A stretch of DNA of 10,558 nt from an uncultured bacterium (GCA_902782905.1 CACZPB010000142.1:1-10558); one strand, 5' to 3'. Positions 1 to 7,255 are shown, counted from the first letter of the stretch. Program-made: numbers and translations. The notes: generated by a model not told the origin, from the letters alone.

Positions 1-1
1 A

Positions 2-832
2 ACAGGTTACAAGATTAACCACGCAGCTGACAACGCAGCAGGTTATTCTATCGCAAGAAACTGGGAAGCAAAACTGGGTTCACTCGACGTAGCAGCTGAT
101 AACGCAGCAACAGGCGCAGATATGCTCTCTACTCTCGAAGACCATTACGCACTTATTTCTTCTCACGTTCAACGTGTTAGAGACTTGACTGAACAAGCAG
201 CTAACGGAACTTACGGTAAACAATCAAGAGACGCTATTGAATCAGAAATCAAAGCAAGACTTGAAGAAATTAACCGTATTGCGACCAACTGTGAATTCAA
301 CGACATTGCATTGATGGCAGGTGCAACACCACAAGCAACCAGCGGCTTAGATATTCAAGTAGGTACAGACAGTTCTGCAACAAAGAGCCAAATCCACTTG
401 GATAAAGAGCTTTTTGCAAATGGTAATGTTGTAGAACTATTTAGCGGTGGCGACTATGTTGTTCCGACAAGTACGGAAACAGATAAGGATAAAAAAGTTG
501 CGGATATTACTGCAAAAATAGCTAAGGATTGCGCAGGAAACGGCACTGTAGAGGGTGGAGCAGCTAAGATGCTTGACCACATCGACAAAGTAATCAACAA
601 GATTTCTGGACGTATCACAACTCTTGGTGCTGCTCAAAACAGAATTGAATCTGCTATTGAGTCAATCGGTGTTCAATCTGAAAACATCACGTCATCTCTA
701 TCAACTTTGCGTGACGCAGATGTAGCTACTGAATCTTCTAACTACATTAAAGCTCAGATTCTTCAACAAGCTTCTGCAACACTACTTGCAACTGCTAACC
801 AATCACCAAGTATTGCTCTGAACTTGTTATAG
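2..832 (+). CDS. fliC: Flagellin, 5'-truncated by window edge
   Basis: Structural subunit of the flagellar filament. The gene is open to the left edge, and the frame starting at base 2 reads flagellin before the first ATG at 122, so that ATG is internal. The visible 276 residues start at TGYKINHAADNAAGYSIAR, the conserved D0/D1 segment. By comparison with the family, roughly 30 N-terminal residues are missing. Residues 56-70 (VQRVRDLTEQAANGT) are the conserved D1 helix, and ARLEEINRIA follows. A short variable middle (about residues 105-190) leaves little room for D2/D3 domains. The C-terminal D1/D0 follows: RITTLGAAQNRIESAIES, then SLSTLRDADVATESS, ending SIALNLL, which is the normal flagellin end. 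The complete protein would be about 305 residues, a short flagellin. Codons are richer in C-ending forms than in the neighbours, as expected for a highly expressed gene. The promoter is outside the window. Identification is secure; which paralog it is cannot be told. Confidence 0.96.
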   Translation, partial: TGYKINHAADNAAGYSIARNWEAKLGSLDVAADNAATGADMLSTLEDHYALISSHVQRVRDLTEQAANGTYGKQSRDAIESEIKARLEEINRIATNCEFNDIALMAGATPQATSGLDIQVGTDSSATKSQIHLDKELFANGNVVELFSGGDYVVPTSTETDKDKKVADITAKIAKDCAGNGTVEGGAAKMLDHIDKVINKISGRITTLGAAQNRIESAIESIGVQSENITSSLSTLRDADVATESSNYIKAQILQQASATLLATANQSPSIALNLL

Positions 833-861
833 AAAGAACACACACACATATATAAATAATT

Positions 862-904
862 AAAAGCAAGGACTAAAAAATATAATCCTTGCTTTTCTTT
901 TTTT
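862..904 (+). terminator. Intrinsic terminator of flagellin, possibly bidirectional
   Basis: A perfect 11-bp stem (862-872 with 886-896, AAAAGCAAGGA/TCCTTGCTTTT) encloses a 13-nt loop and is followed by CTTTTTTT. It lies 29 nt after the flagellin stop. On the other strand the same stem is followed by TTTTAATTATTTATA, so it may also stop transcripts of the convergent 155-aa gene ending at 918. Confidence 0.9.
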
Positions 905-917
905 ATAACAAAATTCA

Positions 918-1385
918 CTATTCTACAGGTTTACAAAATTCTACTAGCTTGTCAAGGAACAAATTCATTCTTACCATAAATTTTTTGCCAATACTTTTAG
1001 GTACAATAGTATCACTCTTTACCGCACCTTGGTTAGCTGCTGATATGCGGGCTTTCAGATGTTTTGGATACTTTTGATTTAAGATATTAACAAATTTTTC
1101 AGCTTCAGCTTTTATATCCGGTCTTGAATTTACAATATCATCTATAAAATTTTCTATATGAGAGTATCTATGCATATTGTTGTTATTTATTTCTCCAAAA
1201 CTATCACGTAAACTATTATATTTTGTAAAATATGAAATCAACGCTGGACCTTGAACATCATTTTTGTTCGCATATCTAAAAAATTCGGCAACATTTTCTT
1301 TCTGCCCAGAAGAATTCCTAATTACACTAAGAATCATTTTGTGAGCCTTGTTGTCTAATTGAGGCATCAAATTTACTGTCGGCAT
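918..1385 (-). CDS. Hypothetical protein, 155 aa
   Basis: I do not recognise this protein. It is small, charged, probably mostly helical and cytoplasmic: it has no signal peptide and no membrane segment. It has an Asn-rich stretch (GEINNNNMHRYSH, about residues 64-76) and a Lys/Arg-rich C-terminal third, and it ends CKPVE. The ATG at 1385 is supported by the Shine-Dalgarno sequence AAAGGAAG, 3-5 nt upstream. A possible extended -10 box, TGTTAAAAT, lies at 1414-1422 and would give a leader of about 22 nt. The gene converges with flagellin and shares its terminator region. It follows the 382-aa gene after 75 bases, but the separate promoter suggests its own transcript. The start, ribosome site and codon use look real. 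Function is unknown, and taxon restriction is only a guess. Confidence 0.72.
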   Translation of the reverse strand: MPTVNLMPQLDNKAHKMILSVIRNSSGQKENVAEFFRYANKNDVQGPALISYFTKYNSLRDSFGEINNNNMHRYSHIENFIDDIVNSRPDIKAEAEKFVNILNQKYPKHLKARISAANQGAVKSDTIVPKSIGKKFMVRMNLFLDKLVEFCKPVE

Positions 1386-1413
1386 AATCTTCCTTTCTTT
1401 TTCACTTCTGCCT

Positions 1414-1422
1414 ATTTTAACA
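1414..1422 (-). promoter_or_regulatory. Extended -10 box for the 155-aa gene
   Basis: On the - strand the sequence reads TGTTAAAAT, the TGnTAAAAT form also seen before ispE, rseP and the small RNA. Transcription would start near 1407, leaving about 22 nt with an AAAGGAAG ribosome site. A TTGGCA at 1440-1445 resembles a -35 box but is 20 bp away, which is too far for a standard promoter. Confidence 0.5.
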
Positions 1423-1460
1423 CCTCAAAAAAAATTTTTTGCCAATTACGTTATAAATCT

Positions 1461-2609
1461 TTACAAATCAAAAGGATCATTTTCTTTATAATAGTTCTTC
1501 TTTGGCTTCTTTATCTTATTATTCCGCTTTTTAACATCCTCTGACACATTTTTGTAAGCATTATCCAGAGAAATTTTTGCTACAGGTTTGTTTTTTGCCC
1601 TATCGTTAACGGTCAACCAGAAAGACTGTTTTACATTGTCTACCGCAAAAGAAATCTTGCCGGCAAACCTATCCCCAGGTTTCAATTGCGCGAACAAAAG
1701 CTTTGTATCGCCAAAAATCGAAGCATTGTATATGTTATTGTAATCATTTACAAGCGTTAAATCCATGCCGGAAAAAGTTTTTTTAGACATATTTGAAATC
1801 GAAAGAGAAAGAGTAATTGTATTAACATTTCCAAAAGGATCTTTTTCATATAAAATATTTGCGATTCTTATATCAAGCCCTGGATAATGAAGTTCTTTTT
1901 GCTTTAGTGCTTCCTCTTTATATAGCGGAAGTTCTACCTTTGATAAAATTTTCACCTTTATTTCATCCCCCGGAGAAATCAAGACATTTTTTCCTTTTCT
2001 ATATAATGACATCCCAAGCCCTACTGCGCCTCCGAGTGCCGCGCCGCCCGCCACTGTATAACCATGGGATGCTATTGCAGCTTCCAACCCCAGTGCTTGC
2101 AGGGCAAAAACACCCCCTACAACACCGCCGCCTACTGTATATCCGACATCAGTTGCTACAATTTTTCCGACCTCTTTTATCGGATGAAGTTTGGTGGACA
2201 TTTTGCCTTCAATATCAATATCTCTACCGTCGGGAGTTGTTATTTTGTCAAAACTTAAATTTAAATAACCGTTTCTGCCTAATCTTTTAGCTTCGCCTGT
2301 TTCAACTATAGTACCATGCGCGATAGAGCCTTTTGGAATTATTACACCCTTATCCCCCATTACGTCAGATGTAATTTCGGCAAAAAACTCGTCTCCTTCC
2401 AGTGAAAACGAACCGTCCAAAACCTGAGAAACAGTCATATGTATAACATCTCTCTTATCGAGTGTATCCGTTGTTCCGGTAAAAAGTTCCTCATCCGGTT
2501 TTGCATAAGGATTATCGTACTCTGCATAACCTTGGAAGGGAGCTTCTGCCATAACGACGGAATTCATCAAAAATATGCTCAGTAATACTAAAGCTAACCT
2601 CTTCCTCAT
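1461..2609 (-). CDS. Exported protein with signal peptide and glycine-rich segment, 382 aa
   Basis: The N-terminus MRKRLALVLLSIFLMNSVVMAEA is a classic signal peptide, with likely cleavage after A21 or A23, so the protein acts beyond the inner membrane. Residues of about 88-140 contain GVIIPKGSIAHGTIVE and later ITTPDGRDIDIEG. This pattern resembles the VirB10/TrbI-type beta domain, in which an 'IPKGT' turn is followed by 'PDG'. I take this as a weak structural analogy, because no conjugation genes are nearby. A Gly/Ala-rich segment follows (about 155-205; VGGGVVGGVFALQALG and AGGAALGGAVGLG), which could be a glycine-zipper membrane insert. After it come NVLISPGDEIKVKI and a beta-rich C-terminal half. 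The tail is very basic (KKRNNKIKKPKK) and ends DPFDL. The ATG at 2609 is the only start that keeps the signal peptide. It has no Shine-Dalgarno sequence but has TATAAT ending 6 nt before it. Function is unknown; an envelope role is inferred. Confidence 0.85.
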   Translation of the reverse strand: MRKRLALVLLSIFLMNSVVMAEAPFQGYAEYDNPYAKPDEELFTGTTDTLDKRDVIHMTVSQVLDGSFSLEGDEFFAEITSDVMGDKGVIIPKGSIAHGTIVETGEAKRLGRNGYLNLSFDKITTPDGRDIDIEGKMSTKLHPIKEVGKIVATDVGYTVGGGVVGGVFALQALGLEAAIASHGYTVAGGAALGGAVGLGMSLYRKGKNVLISPGDEIKVKILSKVELPLYKEEALKQKELHYPGLDIRIANILYEKDPFGNVNTITLSLSISNMSKKTFSGMDLTLVNDYNNIYNASIFGDTKLLFAQLKPGDRFAGKISFAVDNVKQSFWLTVNDRAKNKPVAKISLDNAYKNVSEDVKKRNNKIKKPKKNYYKENDPFDL

Positions 2610-2615
2610 AATTAC

Positions 2616-2621
2616 ATTATA
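2616..2621 (-). promoter_or_regulatory. -10 box 6 nt before the 382-aa gene
   Basis: A perfect TATAAT on the - strand is separated from the ATG by GTAATT. Initiation at the usual 6-8 nt from the -10 box would fall at or next to the start codon, predicting a leaderless mRNA. No convincing -35 box is seen. It lies in the 37-nt gap after yqeK, so read-through transcription is also possible. Confidence 0.55.
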
Positions 2622-2646
2622 CTACGTTTTACATATTAATCTACAT

Positions 2647-3249
2647 CTATTTTAATAAAATTTCATTTGAAGTTAATGCAATTTGACTTTTTAAAAGAGA
2701 GTTGTAAATGTCTATTGTAACGGTACATATTGTTAAATCTCTGTCAACAAGACTTTTGATTGTATTTTTATAGCAAACAAGCAAACCTGCATCAATTCCG
2801 TTTTGAAGAAGAGCGTCTCTTATTGGCTTTGCATATTCAATAGGACGAGTCCTTTCTTCAATTTTATCAGCCAGAAATATAATTTTTTCAAAAAGCGACA
2901 TATCCTGTTTACCGATTGTATGCCATCTGATTGCCGATAAAATTTCTTCATCTTCTATTCCAAACTCTTTTTTCGCCAAATACGCGCCAACAGGAGCATG
3001 GTGTGTTTTAAAGTTTTCCATTTCCCCTTCACATAGAGACAAGGTTTTTAAAATTCCAAGGCTATCTTCTTTGGGCATACATTTTGCACAATCATGAATC
3101 AATCCCGTAAAAAAAGCTTTTTCTTTATCTAAACCATATTTTTCTGCTAAACGTGAAGCACACTCTGCCGTTCCTAAAGAGTGCTCATATCGTTCTTCAT
3201 TTAAATTTGCTTTAAGCCAATTCTTTATATAATCAACTGTACAATTCAT
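2647..3249 (-). CDS. yqeK: YqeK-family HD-domain Ap4A hydrolase
   Basis: This matches the HD-domain YqeK family. Known members are metal-dependent symmetrical hydrolases that split diadenosine tetraphosphate into two ADP in the cytoplasm. The metal-binding motifs are all in place: H23 (YEHSLGTAECA), H52-D53 (TGLIHDCAK), H83-H84 (KTHHAPVGA), H110 (IRWHTIG) and D128 (IIFLADKIEERTRP). The length of 200 residues is normal. The start overlaps the end of nadD by 17 nt in another frame, as in the nadD-yqeK pair of Firmicutes, which suggests translational coupling. There is no good Shine-Dalgarno sequence: GAGGAT is 14 nt away. A TATATA sits 7 nt before the ATG, a weak candidate for an internal promoter. 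The rsfS gene that often follows this pair elsewhere is absent, and the next gene is the 382-aa exported protein. The family call is firm; the exact substrate is inferred from the family. Confidence 0.92.
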   Translation of the reverse strand: MNCTVDYIKNWLKANLNEERYEHSLGTAECASRLAEKYGLDKEKAFFTGLIHDCAKCMPKEDSLGILKTLSLCEGEMENFKTHHAPVGAYLAKKEFGIEDEEILSAIRWHTIGKQDMSLFEKIIFLADKIEERTRPIEYAKPIRDALLQNGIDAGLLVCYKNTIKSLVDRDLTICTVTIDIYNSLLKSQIALTSNEILLK

Positions 3250-3790
3250 TTGCTTTTATATAATCCTCAACTTCCATACTCATTCTGCCGACATGTTTTT
3301 CCCTAATCTCTGTAGACGAAACATCTATCTTTTCTGCATTCACCAACTCGTAGCTAAAATCTTTATACTCTTCCATGGTTATATCATCACCGGTTCTTGG
3401 GAAAACTATAAAATGCACAAGCCCGATAAGTTCGTCCGCTCTATACCACATTCTAACATTTTTAAATGCGTCAGTTCCAATCAACATATTAACTCTGCCA
3501 TCTATATTATACAAATCCTTTATCTTTTGTACAGTATAAAGAGTATAAGACTTACCGTCAGACTTATATTCAATATCGGAAATCTCAAATCTCGGATTTT
3601 TGCTGACTGCCAGTTTAACCATGTTATACCGGTGTTGAGCCAAATTTTTATCTACAGTTTTGTGTGGTGGAATGTGAGAAGGTATAAAAATCACCTTTTC
3701 AAATCCAAAATGTTCAAGCGCAAACTGCGCCATTTTCAGGTGTGCGATATGAATTGGATTAAATGTCCCCGGAAAAATACAAATTGTCAT
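3233..3790 (-). CDS. nadD: Nicotinate-nucleotide adenylyltransferase
   Basis: NadD joins nicotinate mononucleotide and ATP to give deamido-NAD and pyrophosphate, the penultimate step in NAD synthesis. The nucleotidyltransferase signature GTFNPIHIAH occupies residues 8-17 (GxFxPxHxxH). FIPSHIPPHK follows at about 35-44, the NadD-typical MLIGTDAF segment is near residue 103, and the C-terminal SSTEIR motif is at 158-163. The length of 185 residues is slightly short but within the family. The ATG at 3790 leaves only MTICIF before the signature, as expected. There is no Shine-Dalgarno sequence. A promoter TTAACA-16 bp-TAAAAT ends 6 nt before the ATG and overlaps the last codons of the upstream gene, whose stop is 23 nt away. 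The gene overlaps yqeK by 17 nt. Identification is secure. Confidence 0.96.
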   Translation of the reverse strand: MTICIFPGTFNPIHIAHLKMAQFALEHFGFEKVIFIPSHIPPHKTVDKNLAQHRYNMVKLAVSKNPRFEISDIEYKSDGKSYTLYTVQKIKDLYNIDGRVNMLIGTDAFKNVRMWYRADELIGLVHFIVFPRTGDDITMEEYKDFSYELVNAEKIDVSSTEIREKHVGRMSMEVEDYIKANELYS

Positions 3791-3796
3791 AGTTTT

Positions 3797-3824
3797 ATTT
3801 TAGTACGAATATTCTATTTGTTAA
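3797..3824 (-). promoter_or_regulatory. Promoter of nadD-yqeK
   Basis: On the - strand there is TTAACA (3819-3824, 5 of 6 to TTGACA), a 16-bp spacer and TAAAAT (3797-3802). The -10 box ends exactly 6 nt before the nadD ATG, so the start point would coincide with the start codon. The -35 box lies inside the final codons of the 626-aa gene. Confidence 0.6.
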
Positions 3825-5694
3825 CAGGCTGATTCTTTGCAGCTTCTTTTGCCGCAAGTTGTTTTGCATGAGCTTTTCTTGTATTTGCATAGGTAAGCAT
3901 CGGAATAAAGCAACCTAGAATTATCGGTGAAATAAGAACAGTTACAATAACTCCGGGGATAGAGTTTAAACCTCTTGCAATGCGAGTTATACTGCTTTGC
4001 TTTATTTTACCGTTATCTTTCATAAGCTTTATGATAAGCTCTTTTGTCTCACTGTTATCTTTAAGTTTTTCTATTGTCGATATGATTTCTTTATTTTTTT
4101 CAGACTTGCTCTTGTTTTTTAAAGAGTCAAGGGTTACTGTATTTGAATTAAACAAAACATCAGCCGTGCGCGATTTGGATAAAATCTTTTCCAAATCTCC
4201 GCCTTTTTTATCAATATAGTTGGCAAAATTAAGCATTTTTGATTTTGAATCAATATTTCCGTACAAAGCCTCAAGCTCCGTATTAGTAAGCACTTTCAAA
4301 TCACTATATGGATTAATAACATCTAAAGCCTTTTTCCACCAACTCTTTTCCATAGAAGCACGGTTGGTTAATATAAATCCACGCTTATTTTCATAAGAAT
4401 TAACCAGTAGCTTTGTTAAAATTGGAACAGTGTATACAACAGCCAGAGAAGATATTGTATCTCTAAACAATATTTCGTGAATTTCTGACATGTCGCGTTT
4501 ACCGTTTTCATCTATATATGCACGGTTATACGCTCTCATTCCTCTCGGGAGCAGCAAACCGAAAAGTGATAGGCACGCCATCAGTGTTGGAGTAAAGTTA
4601 ATTCCGCTGTACTCAAATTCTCTCTGCGCCCATTCAGGAACTTTTTTGGTTATAAAACGACCTAGTTTTGAAAAAATGTTTTCAGAATTTATACCTTTTC
4701 CCTTGAAAGTCGGATTTGAGCCACCTTCTGTCTTATCAGCAGCATCTTCGCTTCCGTCTTGAATAAAGTGTTCTGCCCCCGGAGCAACAGAGCTAAACGC
4801 ATATATTTTTGGAAGAACTGATAGCCCTGCAAGAGTTCCCCCGATTGACGCAGTATTAAATAGCAGTCGTTTCGAAGCAAAGTTGTTTTTGATATTTTCT
4901 GCTGCAACAGTATCTATTTCTGACGAATTAGGGTTATTACCTATTGCATCCTGTCCGAAAGCCCTTATTGCCTTTAAAACATCGCCCGCTGCATAAGACT
5001 TAGTTGCTCCGTCTTGATTTATTGACAACCTGCATATTTCATCCAAATTGGAAGATGAAGCAACCATTCTGTCATTTATGGTGGTAAGTATATTTTTGTA
5101 AGCTTTTTCACTTAGTTTTTTGTCGGTTGAATCAAAATTTTCAAATTCTTTTAAAATATATGCAATCGTTTTATCCGCTTCCTTATCCCCCGGAACAGAA
5201 TCACGATAAAATTTAGTTATATTAAACTTATAAAATTCTTTCTTAAAAGCTTCCTTATCTGCTTTTACACTTTGACTAAACTCGGGAGACTCAAGCATTG
5301 ATTTAAAGTTTTTACCGATATGTTTAATTAGTCTGGTATTTGTACCGGCAGATTTACAATATTTACCGCCAAGCCAAAGCATCAATGGCGCAACTGACAT
5401 CATAAACGGACCGGTCATGCCTTCTCTGCCCAATACTTCTAAGCCTTCTTTTACATTATATTCACCTGTTATCTCTTTATCTCGGTGGAACCCCGTAATT
5501 ACACGCGGAAGAGTCATCCCTAAACCATCTTGAATCAGAAATGACAAAAAATAACCCTTGTTTTCTATACCCTGCATTAAAGCACCTGACGCACCAAGTA
5601 TAGTAGTCCCAAGAGATTTGAACGAAGGATTTTTCTTCTTCGGCTGTATGTGCGGCGAAGAATTATTTATTGAACTTATTTCAGCTATTTTCAA
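3814..5694 (-). CDS. Large membrane protein of unknown function, TTG start, 626 aa
   Basis: I recognise no enzyme family. The N-terminus is Ser/Asn-rich and ends in the tag NPSFKSLG (residues 22-29). I recall similar N-terminal 'FKG/FKS' tags on many uncharacterised Gastranaerophilales proteins. Hydrophobic segments follow near residues 30-60, about 92-112 (FMMSVAPLMLWLGG), about 278-302, about 368-385 (LMACLSLFGLLLP), about 410-430 (SSLAVVYTVPILTKLL) and about 580-605 (GVIVTVLISPIILGCFIPML). Between them are long, charged helical stretches (about 120-260 and 455-570). The C-terminus is Lys/Ala-rich (HAKQLAAKEAAKN). The start is TTG at 5694: an in-frame TGA lies two codons upstream, AGGGA is 7 nt before the TTG, and the next ATG would remove the tag. 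It has its own promoter (5734-5762) and lies just upstream of nadD. It is probably an inner-membrane protein; topology and role are unknown. Confidence 0.85.
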   Translation of the reverse strand: MKIAEISSINNSSPHIQPKKKNPSFKSLGTTILGASGALMQGIENKGYFLSFLIQDGLGMTLPRVITGFHRDKEITGEYNVKEGLEVLGREGMTGPFMMSVAPLMLWLGGKYCKSAGTNTRLIKHIGKNFKSMLESPEFSQSVKADKEAFKKEFYKFNITKFYRDSVPGDKEADKTIAYILKEFENFDSTDKKLSEKAYKNILTTINDRMVASSSNLDEICRLSINQDGATKSYAAGDVLKAIRAFGQDAIGNNPNSSEIDTVAAENIKNNFASKRLLFNTASIGGTLAGLSVLPKIYAFSSVAPGAEHFIQDGSEDAADKTEGGSNPTFKGKGINSENIFSKLGRFITKKVPEWAQREFEYSGINFTPTLMACLSLFGLLLPRGMRAYNRAYIDENGKRDMSEIHEILFRDTISSLAVVYTVPILTKLLVNSYENKRGFILTNRASMEKSWWKKALDVINPYSDLKVLTNTELEALYGNIDSKSKMLNFANYIDKKGGDLEKILSKSRTADVLFNSNTVTLDSLKNKSKSEKNKEIISTIEKLKDNSETKELIIKLMKDNGKIKQSSITRIARGLNSIPGVIVTVLISPIILGCFIPMLTYANTRKAHAKQLAAKEAAKNQPVNK

Positions 5695-5733
5695 TATTCA
5701 ATCCCTATTTCAACTAAGTGTAATCCAGACACT

Positions 5734-5762
5734 ATTATAGCGATTTATTTTTTTCTCTACAA
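5734..5762 (-). promoter_or_regulatory. Promoter of the 626-aa membrane protein gene
   Basis: On the - strand there is TTGTAG (5757-5762), a 17-bp spacer and a perfect TATAAT (5734-5739). Transcription would start near 5727, giving a leader of about 33 nt that contains the AGGGA ribosome site (5702-5706). The TTG start codon depends on this site. Confidence 0.65.
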
Positions 5763-5827
5763 GTAGGAGTATATACCTTTTTAAGAAAAGTTTACAAATT
5801 GGGAATAAATGAAAACAAAACTTTTTG

Positions 5828-6364
5828 TTATCTGTTCGGTCCTTCGCAAATCAAATACTCTTTTTCTATTCCCTGTGTTTCCAATATAAAATCACAAAGT
5901 TCTCTTACTGCACCTTTTCCACCACAGAATGAAGATTTAAAATTACAAATCTCTTGAACTTCTTTTACGGCATCTTTAGGACAGCATGCCAGCCCGACTT
6001 TTTCTAAAATACAAATATCGGGAAGATCGTCTCCCATATACGAAACATTTTCAAATGTAAGATTATATTTTTTCAAAAGTTCTTCTAGTGCAGGAAGTTT
6101 GTATTTGTATCCTTGGTATAATTCAGTAAAGTTTAAGTTTTTTGCTCTGTGGGCAACTGTTCCGTTATTACGAGCCGTAATTATTGCGGTAATAAATCCT
6201 GACTTATTCATTCTGACAACACCATGACCGTCTTTGGCATTAAATGTTTTGTATTCAACTCCGTTTTCATCATAAGTTATACTTCCGTCTGTCATAACTC
6301 CGTCTACATCAAATACAAGCATTTTTATCTTCTTTGCCGCTTCTTCTGCACTAAGTTTTGTCAT
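5828..6364 (-). CDS. kdsC: 3-deoxy-D-manno-octulosonate 8-phosphate phosphatase
   Basis: KdsC removes phosphate from Kdo-8-phosphate to give Kdo, the inner-core sugar of LPS, in the cytoplasm. It is a compact, cap-less HAD phosphatase of 178 residues, the normal length. HAD motif I is FDVDGVMTDG with D19 and D21. KdsC-typical FNAKDGHGV is at 41-49, motif II is IITAR (61-65; many homologues have ITGR), K89 is the motif III lysine, and motif IV is YMGDDLPD with D112, D113 and D116. The late GGKGAVREL segment is also characteristic of the family. The ATG has a strong GGAGGA 6 nt upstream, and a TATAAT at 6386-6391. It begins 42 nt after ispE ends. Its presence implies an LPS-bearing outer membrane. 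Other HAD phosphatases are less likely, given the GDDLPD and GGxGAVRE features. Confidence 0.94.
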   Translation of the reverse strand: MTKLSAEEAAKKIKMLVFDVDGVMTDGSITYDENGVEYKTFNAKDGHGVVRMNKSGFITAIITARNNGTVAHRAKNLNFTELYQGYKYKLPALEELLKKYNLTFENVSYMGDDLPDICILEKVGLACCPKDAVKEVQEICNFKSSFCGGKGAVRELCDFILETQGIEKEYLICEGPNR

Positions 6365-6370
6365 AAATAA

Positions 6371-6391
6371 TCCTCCATTGATTAGATTATA
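6371..6391 (-). promoter_or_regulatory. -10 box and ribosome site of kdsC
   Basis: TATAAT (6386-6391, - strand) is followed about 9 nt later by GGAGGA (6371-6376), which lies 6 nt before the ATG. The predicted leader is only about 15 nt but includes the full ribosome site. The -35 region overlaps the end of ispE and shows no good match. Confidence 0.5.
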
Positions 6392-6406
6392 TAATAAATT
6401 TGGAAC

Positions 6407-7249
6407 CTATACTTCCTCAACTCCTGTCTCAATAAATTTAAGACCTTTTATAACTTGATAACTATCTCCAAAATCAACAGCACAGTCGTCAAGAACAAAA
6501 TATGTGGAACCTGAACCTGACATTATTGAGTTTGGCAGTTTTTGCCTGATTTTTTGCAGTTCTTCATAGTCATCATAAACCGCATACTCTAAATCATTAT
6601 AGAGAAGTTTTTTGATATCTTCGCCTTTGTTTAATGCTGTTACCATTTTGCCCGTATAATCTTTATCCTCGCGTGGTTTTTTGTCATATTTTGTATAAGC
6701 TTCACCCGCAGAAATCCCTAAATACTTAGGCTTTATAAGAGTTACAAAATAATTTGCCACGGGAAGTTTATTAACCTTTTCACCTCTGGATGAAGTTAAA
6801 AGACAGCCGCCTTCAAGACATACATTCAAATCCGATCCAAGCTTCGCACAAATTTCATGCAATTTTTCTCGGCTCAAAGGTTCACCAAATAATTTATTAA
6901 GTCCCCAAATTGTACCGGCTGCATCTGTACTTCCCCCAGCAAGTCCTGCTGCTATAGGTATATTTTTTTCAATAAAAATGTCCAATTTGAACCCGTCTAT
7001 AAAAGCTTCGTCCAAAAACAACTTCGCAGCCTTATAAACCAAGTTCTTTTCATTATATGGAATTTCTTTGCTTGTACCATCCAAAATAATCTCATTTTGG
7101 GACGACTTTTCAACCTTTATATCTAAAAAATCATACAAGCTTATCAACTGCATGATACTTTTTATATTGTGAAACCCGTCTTCCCTTCTGTTCACAACCT
7201 CTAAAGTTAAATTTAACTTTGCAGGACATTTTACTCTTATATTCTTCAT
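6407..7249 (-). CDS. ispE: 4-diphosphocytidyl-2-C-methyl-D-erythritol kinase
   Basis: IspE phosphorylates CDP-methylerythritol with ATP, the fourth step of the MEP route to isoprenoid precursors. It is a GHMP kinase of 280 residues, the normal length. The N-terminal PAKLNLTL carries the catalytic lysine K11. The Gly-rich ATP loop is IPIAAGLAGGSTDAAG (97-112). The catalytic aspartate is D140 in LGSDLNVCLEGG, where most homologues read GSDVPFC, so an Asn replaces the usual Pro. The third motif is SGSGST (244-249). The ATG at 7249 has no Shine-Dalgarno sequence but an extended -10 box (TGGTAAAAT) ending 6 nt upstream, predicting leaderless translation. A small-RNA terminator lies 25 nt before the start codon, so expression probably depends on this promoter. 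kdsC follows after 42 nt and has its own -10 box. Confidence 0.96.
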   Translation of the reverse strand: MKNIRVKCPAKLNLTLEVVNRREDGFHNIKSIMQLISLYDFLDIKVEKSSQNEIILDGTSKEIPYNEKNLVYKAAKLFLDEAFIDGFKLDIFIEKNIPIAAGLAGGSTDAAGTIWGLNKLFGEPLSREKLHEICAKLGSDLNVCLEGGCLLTSSRGEKVNKLPVANYFVTLIKPKYLGISAGEAYTKYDKKPREDKDYTGKMVTALNKGEDIKKLLYNDLEYAVYDDYEELQKIRQKLPNSIMSGSGSTYFVLDDCAVDFGDSYQVIKGLKFIETGVEEV

Positions 7250-7255
7250 ATAAAA

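Noticed and set aside
889..1077. + strand open frame after the flagellin terminator
   Set aside because: It begins in the terminator U-tract and lies opposite the 155-aa gene, which has a proper ribosome site.
1425..1441. CAAAAAAAATTTTTTG block after the 382-aa gene as a terminator
   Set aside because: It is a self-complementary A/T run with no loop and no GC stem. It may slow polymerase, but I cannot support a terminator call.
3293..3832. + strand open frame of 179 codons opposite nadD
   Set aside because: nadD has full family motifs on the other strand. The opposite frame gives no recognisable protein and is a shadow of it.
5785..5825. AAAAGTTT/AAACTTTT pair after kdsC as a terminator
   Set aside because: All but two pairs are A-T, the loop is about 25 nt and no U-tract follows on the - strand.
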